DNA from: an uncultured Clostridia bacterium | Lineage (GTDB): Bacteria; Bacillota; Clostridia; CAKSNL01; HGM11501 | Assembly: GCA_934476235.1 (NCBI GenBank) | Contig: CAKSNL010000005.1 | Coordinates: 86,184-150,183 of the forward strand | DNA length: 64,000 bases | Direction of reading: 5' to 3' | Shown here: piece by piece, positions 7,812 through 14,344 of the stretch | Position numbering within the stretch: the stretch's first letter is position 1 | Layout: the number at the start of each line of letters is the position of its first letter | The notes under the pieces: model-generated | Databases searched by the model: none | Seen by the model: the letters and a program-made list of their open reading frames with translations, nothing else | What the model was told of the DNA's origin: nothing | Program-made: the position numbers and the translations under genes

Positions 7812-9083
7812 ATGAACAAGGACTCAGAAAGAAAGCAAGTTTGTTGTTCGTTTTGCGGTAAGGGACAGGATGAGGTCAAGCGTCTCATTGCCGGTCCCGG
7901 AGTGTATATCTGCGACGAATGTATAGAACTGTGTTATGACCTCGTGGCGGAAGAAAATGACGATTTTGATTTTCCTGCTTCTTCTGGGGAAATGGGGGAG
8001 CTTAAGCTTCTTACACCGGAGGAGATTAAAGAAAAGCTTGACGAATATGTTATCGGTCAGGATAAGGCGAAAAAGAGCCTTGCCGTGGCGGTGTATAACC
8101 ACTATAAAAGAATAACCGGAAAGACCGGTTCCGATGTTGAGATTCAAAAGAGCAACATATTGTTCTTGGGTCCCACCGGCGTCGGGAAGACATATATGGC
8201 GCAGACGCTGGCAAAGATTTTGGACGTTCCTTTTGCGATTGCGGACGCAACATCCTTAACGGAGGCCGGCTATGTAGGCGAGGATGTTGAAAACATTCTT
8301 TTAAAGCTTTTACAGGCGGCGGATTTTGACATCGAGAGGGCACAGCGCGGCATAATTTACGTCGATGAGATCGACAAGATCTCAAGGCGCTCGGAAAATC
8401 CGTCCATAACACGTGATGTAAGCGGTGAGGGCGTACAGCAGGCGCTTTTGAAGATTCTTGAAGGCACAGTTGCCAATGTTCCTCCGCAGGGCGGAAGAAA
8501 GCATCCGCATCAGGAATTTATCCCTTTTGATACAACAAATGTTTTATTTATCTGCAGCGGAGCGTTTGACGGGCTTGAAAAGATAATTCAGAAAAGGCTC
8601 GGCTCAAATGTTTTGGGATTCGGCAGCAAGATTGACAGTAAAACGGAGCAGAGCACAGGCGAGTATTTCTCAAAGGTGGAGCCGCAGGATCTCTTAAAAT
8701 TCGGGCTTATTCCCGAGTTTATCGGCAGACTTCCGATAGTTGTTGCTTTGGAAAATCTCGACAAGGAAGCGCTCATTAATATTCTGACAAAGCCGAAAAA
8801 TGCTATAATTAAGCAGTATAAGGCTCTCTGCGGATATGACGGAGTGGAGCTTGAGTTTACGCCCGACGCACTTGACGCTATCGCAGATAAGGCGATAAAG
8901 CGATCTACCGGTGCAAGAGGACTCAGAGCCATTATAGAAGAGATAATGAGCGAAGTTATGTTTTTTGCACCGTCGGATAAAACGATCGAGAAAATAGTGG
9001 TGACAAAGGAAGCAGTGGAAAAAACGGCTCCCGTCACGGTTATAAGATCGTCCGACAGGAAGAAAACGGGAACAGAAGGATAA
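7812..9083 (+). CDS. clpX: ATP-dependent Clp protease ATP-binding subunit ClpX
   Basis: AAA+ unfoldase that recognises substrates and feeds ClpP. 423 residues, usual length. N-terminal zinc-binding domain with Cys12/Cys15 and Cys34/Cys37; Walker A GPTGVGKT at 120-127; Walker B IIYVDEIDKI; the pore loop GYVGEDVE; the ClpP-binding loop is in LGFGSK; sensor-2 region STGARGLRAIIE. Ribosome site TTGGAGG. The stop codon TAA is the first three bases of an inverted-repeat element (9081-9364) that separates it from convergent metA. Confidence 0.98.
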   Translation: MNKDSERKQVCCSFCGKGQDEVKRLIAGPGVYICDECIELCYDLVAEENDDFDFPASSGEMGELKLLTPEEIKEKLDEYVIGQDKAKKSLAVAVYNHYKRITGKTGSDVEIQKSNILFLGPTGVGKTYMAQTLAKILDVPFAIADATSLTEAGYVGEDVENILLKLLQAADFDIERAQRGIIYVDEIDKISRRSENPSITRDVSGEGVQQALLKILEGTVANVPPQGGRKHPHQEFIPFDTTNVLFICSGAFDGLEKIIQKRLGSNVLGFGSKIDSKTEQSTGEYFSKVEPQDLLKFGLIPEFIGRLPIVVALENLDKEALINILTKPKNAIIKQYKALCGYDGVELEFTPDALDAIADKAIKRSTGARGLRAIIEEIMSEVMFFAPSDKTIEKIVVTKEAVEKTAPVTVIRSSDRKKTGTEG

Positions 9084-9134
9084 AAAAATACCACCTTTAG
9101 CCGGTCCGTGATAAGAAAGTATCGGTTTTGCGTA

Positions 9135-9168
9135 AAAAGCACTGTAACCTTAAGGTTACAGTGCTTTT
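9135..9168. terminator. Perfect 34-bp palindrome, bidirectional terminator
   Basis: Perfectly self-complementary from AAAAGCACTGTAACC to its mirror, centred on TTAA, with T-rich sequence following. It would end clpX transcription inside the inverted-repeat element. Confidence 0.85.
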
Positions 9169-9186
9169 ATATTTTATTTTTCGAAA

Positions 9187-9326
9187 AGTAATGTGCAAAA
9201 CTGCCATGGGCATCATAAAAGCAAGATTTTTTGATGAAGTGCAAGGCAAAAAAGCGAAGAATCCTGACGGATTTTGAGCTTTTTTAACATAGCAATTCGC
9301 GAAAAAGATGCTTTTAGGACGTTACT
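9187..9326. repeat. Long imperfect palindrome (hairpin) inside the element
   Basis: Arms AGTAATGTGC (9187-9196) and GGACGTTACT (9317-9326) enclose further paired blocks: TAAAAGCA against TGCTTTTA, AAAAAAGC (9248-9255) against GCTTTTTT (9278-9285), and AATCC-TGAC-GGATT (9260-9273) at the apex. Transcribed, it would form a long bulged hairpin. Confidence 0.75.
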
Positions 9327-9361
9327 GTTTTATTACGGGACGGCTTTTGGGTGGTATTTTT

Positions 9362-10279
9362 TTACCGTATTGCGGAAATATCGTAAGGCGTGTTCTGATA
9401 TACAAAGTAGTTGAGCCAGTTTGAGTAGATCAGATTTGCATGGCTTCGCCATTTTACGATCGGTTCTTTGGTCACATCGTCATCGGGAAAATAATTTTCG
9501 GGAACGCGGGGATTCATCCCCGCGTTTTTATCACGGAAATATTCATCGGAAAGCGTGTATTTATCATATTCGGAGTGACCGGTTATGAATATCTGCCGCC
9601 CCTCATCTGTCGCTGCGGCGTAAAGCCCCGCCTTGTCCGAAACGGCGAGGATTTTTATCTCGGGGTGTTTTTTTACATCTTCGATGTCAATCGTTGTATG
9701 GCGTGAATGGGGAACGAAAAACTCGTCGTCAAATCCGCGCAGAAGTATCGGGTTTTTGTGGACCACACGGTGAGCGTAAACGCCCGAGAGCTTTTCGGGA
9801 AGGAGGTGCTTTTCAATTCCGTAATGATAATAAAGCGCCGCCTGTGCACCCCAGCAGATGTGAAATGTGGAGTGGACGTTGGTTTTCGTCCATTCCATGA
9901 TCTCACAAAGCTCCTCCCAGTAGTTGACCTCGTGATAATCCATTTTTTCAACCGGAGCGCCGGTGATTATGAAACCGTCGAATTTCCGGCTTTTTATTTC
10001 CGAAAAGGTTTTATAAAACTTTAACATATGCTCCTCGGAAACATTTTTCGCCTTATGAGTGCTGACCTGGATAAGCTCAACCTCGACCTGTAAGGGTGTG
10101 TTTCCCAAAAGCCTTGAAAGCTGTGTTTCAGTGGTGATTTTATTGGGCATGAGGTTTAATATCCCGATCTGAAGAGGTCTGATATCCTGGCTCATGGCGC
10201 GCTTTTCGTCCATCACGAAAATGTTTTCTCCGGCAAGAATTTTGGCTGCCGGTAAATTGTCAGGTATTTTGATCGGCAA
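9362..10279 (-). CDS. metA: Homoserine O-acetyltransferase (MetA family)
   Basis: First committed step of methionine synthesis: acylation of homoserine. 305 residues, MetA family (glutamine-amidotransferase-like fold). Catalytic Cys142 in HICWGAQAALYYHYG, a His in PHSRHT and the His/Glu pair in ITGHSEYD are visible. Residue 111 in TGAPVE is Glu; in the studied Bacillus cereus MetA Glu111 confers use of acetyl-CoA, whereas Gly gives succinyl-CoA use, so the product should be O-acetylhomoserine despite the usual succinyltransferase label. This fits metY, which ends 13 bases upstream. Last gene of the oadB operon. Its stop codon is contributed by the inverted-repeat element. Confidence 0.95.
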   Translation of the reverse strand: MPIKIPDNLPAAKILAGENIFVMDEKRAMSQDIRPLQIGILNLMPNKITTETQLSRLLGNTPLQVEVELIQVSTHKAKNVSEEHMLKFYKTFSEIKSRKFDGFIITGAPVEKMDYHEVNYWEELCEIMEWTKTNVHSTFHICWGAQAALYYHYGIEKHLLPEKLSGVYAHRVVHKNPILLRGFDDEFFVPHSRHTTIDIEDVKKHPEIKILAVSDKAGLYAAATDEGRQIFITGHSEYDKYTLSDEYFRDKNAGMNPRVPENYFPDDDVTKEPIVKWRSHANLIYSNWLNYFVYQNTPYDISAIR

Positions 10280-10292
10280 AAAAATCAGCTCC

Positions 10293-11573
10293 TTATATGG
10301 ATTTTAACGCTTCGTCAATATCGGCGATGATGTCCTCGGCGTCTTCGATTCCGCATGAGAATCTTATAAGGTCAGCCGATACGCCGGCGGCGATAAGCTC
10401 GGAATCGCTCATCTGGCGGTGTGTGGAGCTTGCCGGGTGCAGACAGCAGGTTTTTGAGTCCGCAACGTGAGTTTCAATGGACGCGAGACGAAGATTTGAC
10501 ATGAACTTTTCCGCCGCACTTCTTCCGCCCTTGACGCCGAAGCTGATGACGCCCGATGCGCCGTTCTTTAAGTATTTTTCGGAGAGGGAATAGTACTTGT
10601 CGCCCGGAAGCGCGGGATAGCGCACCCAGGATATTTTATCATTTTCCGAAAGATACTCGGAAACCTTTAAGGCATTGTCGCTGTGGCGCTTCATGCGAAG
10701 CTCAAGGCTTTCAAGTCCGAGAGATATTAAATATGCGTTTTCGGGCGCCTGGATTGAACCCAGGTCGCGCATAAGCTGAACCGTCGCCTTGGTGATGAAC
10801 GCCGCGTCACCGAACTTTTCGGAGTATATAACGCCGTGATAGCTTTCGTCCGGTGTGCAGAGACCGGGGAATTTATCGGGGTACTTTGACCAGTCGAAAT
10901 TCCCGGAATCAACTATGGCGCCGCCGACCGTGCTGGCGTGACCGTCCATGTACTTCGTGGTGGAATGGGTCACAATGTCCGCTCCGAATTCGAACGGACG
11001 GCAGTTGACGGGGGTCGCAAATGTGTTGTCCACGATCAGCGGAACTCCGTGACGGTGCGCCGCCGCAGCAAATTTTTCAAAATCCAGAACCGCGAGCGAG
11101 GGATTTGCTATCGTTTCGCCGAACACTGCTTTGGTGTTGGGGCGAAAGGCAGCCTCCAGCTCCTCAGAAGTACAGTCGGGCGAAACAAAGGTGAAGTCGA
11201 CGCCCATCTTCTTCATTGTGACCGCGAAAAGATTATACGTTCCGCCGTAGACAGCGGAGGACGCAACAACATGGCTGCCGCATTCTGCAATGTTAAAGAC
11301 AGCGTAGAAATTCGCCGACTGACCGGAGGAGGTGAGCATTGCGCTTTTTCCGCCCTCAAGAGCTGCAATTCTTGCGGCAACATGATCATTTGTCGGGTTT
11401 GCAAGGCGGGAATAGAAGTAGCCCGAATCCTCCAAATTAAAGAGTCTGCCCATGGCTTCGCTTGTGTCATATTTAAACGTAGTGCTCTGGATTATCGGGA
11501 TCTGTCTCGGTTCGCCGTTTTTGGGCGTGTAGCCTGACTGAATACATTTCGTTCCTATTTTATAGTCCTTCAT
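10293..11573 (-). CDS. metY: O-acetylhomoserine sulfhydrylase
   Basis: PLP enzyme of the Cys/Met metabolism family, joining O-acetylhomoserine with sulfide (or a thiol) to give homocysteine. 426 residues, the length of MetY rather than of the shorter MetB/MetC enzymes. The PLP lysine is K207 in THSTTKYMDGH; other marks are YSRLANPTND, the SSGQSAN loop and DNTFATPVNCRP. The ribosome site AAGGAGG overlaps the stop codon of the small membrane-protein gene before it, and metA follows after 13 bases, so the genes are one operon. With MetA it forms a direct sulfhydrylation route. Confidence 0.96.
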   Translation of the reverse strand: MKDYKIGTKCIQSGYTPKNGEPRQIPIIQSTTFKYDTSEAMGRLFNLEDSGYFYSRLANPTNDHVAARIAALEGGKSAMLTSSGQSANFYAVFNIAECGSHVVASSAVYGGTYNLFAVTMKKMGVDFTFVSPDCTSEELEAAFRPNTKAVFGETIANPSLAVLDFEKFAAAAHRHGVPLIVDNTFATPVNCRPFEFGADIVTHSTTKYMDGHASTVGGAIVDSGNFDWSKYPDKFPGLCTPDESYHGVIYSEKFGDAAFITKATVQLMRDLGSIQAPENAYLISLGLESLELRMKRHSDNALKVSEYLSENDKISWVRYPALPGDKYYSLSEKYLKNGASGVISFGVKGGRSAAEKFMSNLRLASIETHVADSKTCCLHPASSTHRQMSDSELIAAGVSADLIRFSCGIEDAEDIIADIDEALKSI

Positions 11574-11583
11574 CGGTGCCTCC

Positions 11584-11718
11584 TTACTGCGCTTTTCCGG
11601 AGAATTTATTCAAAAGAATCATTGAAAGTATTATGACGGCGGTTACGATAAACACGCCGGCAAGCCCCTTTCCGATAACGGGGAGAACATTTAAGAAAGC
11701 GTTAACATCAATTTTCAT
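11584..11718 (-). CDS. Small single-span membrane protein, OadG-like
   Basis: A 44-residue protein with one hydrophobic segment, about residues 19-36. The pattern (amphipathic start, GKGLAGVFIV, long aliphatic run, basic end KFSGKAQ) resembles the N-terminal membrane anchor of the gamma subunit of Na+-pumping decarboxylases (OadG/MmdD) without the soluble tail. It starts 12 bases after oadB, with AAGGAGG at the right distance, and its TAA runs straight into the metY ribosome site. Position beside oadB is the main argument for the assignment. Confidence 0.75.
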   Translation of the reverse strand: MKIDVNAFLNVLPVIGKGLAGVFIVTAVIILSMILLNKFSGKAQ

Positions 11719-11730
11719 AATTTATCCTCC

Positions 11731-12867
11731 TTATATGAGCGATGAAACGAGATTGATTATTATGCCTCCGGCAATAACAGAGGCGATCTGACCGGATACG
11801 TTGACGCCGATGGAGTGCATCAGAAGGAAGTTCTGACTGTCTTCCTTCAAGCCCATCTTATGAACGACTCTTGCAGACATCGGGAATGCCGAAATGCCCG
11901 CCGCGCCGATCATCGGGTTTATCTTTTTGTCCTTTTTAAGGAAAAGATTTATAAGCTTTGCAAATAATACACCGCCTGCCGTGTCAAATATAAACGCGAC
12001 AAGACCGAGCCCTATAATCATGAGCGTGTCCTTGGTGAGGAAGTATTCAGCCTGCATTTTGGTGGCAATCGTGATGCCTAAAAACAGAGTGATAAGGTTT
12101 GCCAAAACCTTCTGCGCCGTTTCGGAAAGCGAGTCGAGCACTCCACATTCTCTTATGAGGTTACCGAACATCAAAAAGCCTATGAGCGCAACGCTTCGGG
12201 GAGAAACGATGCCGGTTATCATTGTGATAACAATCGGGAAGAGAATCTTTGTCCTCTTTGAAATGTTTTTCTGCTCGTAAGGCATCCTTACAAGGCGTTC
12301 CTTCTTTGTTGTAAGTAGCTTTATAACGGGAGGCTGAATGAGGGGAACGAGCGCCATGTAAGAATATGCCGCGACCATAATTGCTCCCAGATATTTAGAG
12401 TTAAAATACTGTGCAACGAAAATGGAGGTCGGACCGTCCGCCGCGCCGATAATTGCGATGGACGCCGCGTCCTTTATGTCAAACCCGAAAAGCGTGGCAA
12501 GCCCGAGCGTGAAAAAGATTCCGAACTGTGCCGCCGCGCCGAATATCATGAGCTTCGGATTGGTTAAAAGCGGTCCGAAGTCAATCATCGCGCCGATACC
12601 GACGAATAAAAGGAGCGGGAAAAGCTCGTTGGCAATTCCGGCATTGAACAAAACGTCAATAACGCCCGCCTCCGTCGCACCGTCATAGATCTGATCGACC
12701 GCGCCGGACAAGGGAAGGTTTACCAAAATTGCGCCGAAGCCCATAGGCAAAAGAAGCGAAGGCTCCATGTCCTTTGCGATGGCAAGGTATATCAATACCG
12801 CGCCGATCAGCCACATAACAGCCTGCTGCCATGTGATGTTTAAGATGTTGGAAAATAATTCAGCCAA
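11731..12867 (-). CDS. oadB: Sodium-pumping decarboxylase beta subunit (OadB/GcdB/MmdB family)
   Basis: Membrane subunit that couples decarboxylation of a biotin-bound carboxyl group to Na+ export in oxaloacetate, methylmalonyl-CoA or glutaconyl-CoA decarboxylases. 378 residues, about ten membrane spans, with the family motifs GVIDVLFNAGI, FPLLLFVGIGAMIDFGP, GAADGPTSIFVA and the C-terminal GAAGISAFPMSARV and GVNVSGQIASVIAGG. TTG start with GGGGG eight bases before it. No carboxyltransferase alpha subunit or biotin carrier occurs in the window, so the substrate is unknown. First gene of an operon with an OadG-like peptide, metY and metA, behind a yybP-ykoY-type riboswitch. Confidence 0.93.
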   Translation of the reverse strand: MAELFSNILNITWQQAVMWLIGAVLIYLAIAKDMEPSLLLPMGFGAILVNLPLSGAVDQIYDGATEAGVIDVLFNAGIANELFPLLLFVGIGAMIDFGPLLTNPKLMIFGAAAQFGIFFTLGLATLFGFDIKDAASIAIIGAADGPTSIFVAQYFNSKYLGAIMVAAYSYMALVPLIQPPVIKLLTTKKERLVRMPYEQKNISKRTKILFPIVITMITGIVSPRSVALIGFLMFGNLIRECGVLDSLSETAQKVLANLITLFLGITIATKMQAEYFLTKDTLMIIGLGLVAFIFDTAGGVLFAKLINLFLKKDKKINPMIGAAGISAFPMSARVVHKMGLKEDSQNFLLMHSIGVNVSGQIASVIAGGIIINLVSSLI

Positions 12868-12900
12868 TTAAATATCCCCCTTAAAATGTGAAAATAATTT

Positions 12901-12946
12901 ATAAAAAAGACTTTTATCAGAATAGTTCTATTCTGATAAAAGTCTT
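12901..12946 (-). terminator. Riboswitch expression-platform terminator
   Basis: Perfect inverted repeat 12907-12946 (19-bp arms around TT) followed on the minus strand by six T. Its upstream arm includes AAGACTTTTATC, the 3' strand of aptamer helix P1 (12935-12942). Terminator and P1 are therefore mutually exclusive, so aptamer formation should favour read-through into oadB. Confidence 0.9.
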
Positions 12947-13029
12947 GCTTTTTAATTCATAAGCGGGCTTTTGTGCCGTAATGACGCCGATGAAACGAGA
13001 AATACACTCGTTAGCTACTCCCTTTAATC
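12935..13029 (-). promoter_or_regulatory. yybP-ykoY-type (Mn2+) riboswitch aptamer
   Basis: On the minus strand the leader shows, in order: GATTAAAG (P1 5' strand), GGGAGTAGC (conserved L1 sequence), a hairpin AACGAG/CTCGTT, a helix TTCAT/ATGAA enclosing the conserved loop CGTCATTACG and a hairpin GGC-ACAAAA-GCC, then AGCAAGAC and CTTTTATC (P1 3' strand, 7 of 8 paired). This is the order and sequence of the Mn2+-sensing yybP-ykoY aptamer as I recall it from the Lactococcus lactis RNA. The overlapping terminator predicts an ON switch. Ligand is inferred from the family. Confidence 0.82.
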
Positions 13030-13038
13030 ATAACATTT

Positions 13039-13067
13039 ATTATACATATTTATGGTAAAAAAGTCAA
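13039..13067 (-). promoter_or_regulatory. Sigma-A promoter of the oadB-metY-metA operon
   Basis: Minus strand TTGACT (13062-13067), 17-base spacer, TATAAT (13039-13044). Transcription should start near 13032, just before the aptamer, leaving a leader of about 165 nt to the TTG of oadB. Confidence 0.88.
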
Positions 13068-13084
13068 GAGCAAAAAAATCAAGA

Positions 13085-13108
13085 TTTTTTGTCATCTGTG
13101 ACAAAAAA
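13085..13108. repeat. Perfect inverted repeat TTTTTTGTCA-4-TGACAAAAAA
   Basis: Ten-base arms with spacer TCTG, between the oadB promoter and the CE15 operon. May be an operator or a bidirectional terminator; no regulator is linked. Confidence 0.5.
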
Positions 13109-13129
13109 GTTAAGGAATACATACGGTGA

Positions 13130-13148
13130 ATATGTTAAAATAACATAT
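13130..13148. repeat. Perfect inverted repeat ATATGTTA-3-TAACATAT
   Basis: Eight-base arms around AAA upstream of the CE15-like gene, placed where a regulator of the polysaccharide operon could bind. A further pair CCTTAA (13155-13160) / TTAAGG (13178-13183) overlaps the ribosome site of the gene. Confidence 0.45.
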
Positions 13149-13196
13149 ATAGAACCTTAAATATCAAATATTGAACATTAAGGAAGGGAAATAAAA

Positions 13197-14324
13197 ATGA
13201 AAGAAGTCACAATTTTGGGAAAGCTACCTGACCCGTTTTTAAAAAAGGACGGAACAAAGGTGACTCCCGAGGAGTGGAAAAGCTACAGAAAAGAGCTTTT
13301 GGAAAAGACCGTTCACTTAGCGTACGGCGGCATGCCGCCGAGACCCGAGGAGGTTAAAATAGAGCCGCTTAACGACACAGCGAGAAGCCTTGCCGGAAGG
13401 TGGTATAAAATTTATGCCGGAAAAAAGGAGCACAAGGTGAGCTTTCTTTTGGAGCTTTTGGTTCCGTTTGTACCGGGGAAGGCAAAAACTCCTTACGACC
13501 CGTTCGGAGAAGGTGAAAAATATCCTGTTCTTTTGACGGGGGACGCCTGCTATATGAACTGTGAGAGCGATACCGTCGGCGAGGCAAGAAGGCGCGGATA
13601 CATAGTTGCAAGGTTTAACAGACTGGAGCTTGCGAGCGATCTTAAGGATAAGGGACGCGTCGGCGGTTTATATGACATCTATCCGGAAAACACGGAATTT
13701 ACCGCGATCTCCGCATGGGCGTGGGGCTACAGCGTGTGTATGGACGTTTTTGAGAGGCTGTCCTTTACCGACGAAACGGAGGTCGGGATAACCGGTCATT
13801 CGCGCGGAGGAAAAACGGTGCTCCTTGCCGCGGCGACGGATGAGCGCATAAAATATGTGTGCCCGAATAATTCCGGGCTTCACGGGTGTGCGCCGTACCG
13901 TTACATGGTGCTGGATACCGAGACCGGCAAGAGGACCGAAACGCTTTCCGATATGCTCAGTGCATTTCCGCATTGGATGGGAAAGGGGCTTTGGGACTAT
14001 GAAGGAAGAGAAAATGAGCTTCCTTATGACGCTAACTTTTTCGGCACGTTCGTCGCGCCGAGGTATTATCTTCAGTGCGAGGGAATGCAGGATTACTGGA
14101 TAAATCCGCAGGGCAGCTATCAGTCCTTTATGGCGGTGAAAAAGGCATTTGACTATCTGGGGTGCTTTGAACATGCCGGTGCGTGGTTCAGACCCGGCGA
14201 GCACAGGCATAAGCTTCCCGATTTCACACAGTTTTTGGATTTCATGGACAGGGCAAGAAAAGGGCTCCCGGTTGCAGAGCACCTTAAAATGAATCCCTAT
14301 CCTTGTGATGAAGCAATATATTAA
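13197..14324 (+). CDS. CE15-like alpha/beta hydrolase (glucuronoyl esterase family)
   Basis: A 375-residue serine esterase. The nucleophile is Ser202 in VGITGHSRGGKTVLLAAATDERI, followed by CPNNSG; a late His in GEHRHKLPDF is the likely catalytic His. This arrangement resembles bacterial carbohydrate esterase family 15, which cleaves ester links between glucuronic acid in xylan and lignin alcohols; a different sugar ester cannot be excluded. No signal peptide is visible, so it is probably cytoplasmic, unlike the two proteins encoded next. Ribosome site AAGGAAGGG. The following gene starts 20 bases later, so this is the first gene of a three-gene polysaccharide locus. Confidence 0.72.
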   Translation: MKEVTILGKLPDPFLKKDGTKVTPEEWKSYRKELLEKTVHLAYGGMPPRPEEVKIEPLNDTARSLAGRWYKIYAGKKEHKVSFLLELLVPFVPGKAKTPYDPFGEGEKYPVLLTGDACYMNCESDTVGEARRRGYIVARFNRLELASDLKDKGRVGGLYDIYPENTEFTAISAWAWGYSVCMDVFERLSFTDETEVGITGHSRGGKTVLLAAATDERIKYVCPNNSGLHGCAPYRYMVLDTETGKRTETLSDMLSAFPHWMGKGLWDYEGRENELPYDANFFGTFVAPRYYLQCEGMQDYWINPQGSYQSFMAVKKAFDYLGCFEHAGAWFRPGEHRHKLPDFTQFLDFMDRARKGLPVAEHLKMNPYPCDEAIY

Positions 14325-14344
14325 TTATTTTAAGGAGGACAAAC

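Larger units (their letters stand above)
9081..9364. mobile_element. MITE-like inverted-repeat element filling the clpX-metA gap
   Basis: The 15 bases at 9081-9095 (TAAAAAAATACCACC) are the exact reverse complement of 9350-9364. Similarity continues inward with mismatches (AGCCGGTCCGTGATAA against AGCCGTCCCGTAATAA), giving imperfect terminal repeats of about 34 bases. Removing the outermost TA on each side leaves AAAAAATACCACC ends flanked by TA, as expected for a TA-target element of the IS630/Tc1-mariner kind. There is no ORF for a transposase. The element supplies the TAA stop of clpX and of metA. Inside lie a perfect 34-bp palindrome and a 140-bp imperfect palindrome. A paired-terminator arrangement is the other explanation. 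Confidence 0.6.

Noticed and set aside
8588..9142. 184-codon minus-strand frame opposite clpX
   Set aside because: Shadow of clpX, low-complexity Ser/Ile-rich product, no ribosome site.
11574..13067. SAM riboswitch (S-box) or T-box before metY/metA
   Set aside because: No leader precedes metY itself; the operon leader matches yybP-ykoY and lacks S-box or T-box sequences.
13668..14282. 204-codon minus-strand frame opposite the CE15-like gene
   Set aside because: No domain or ribosome site; the plus-strand esterase has a clear GHSRGG motif.
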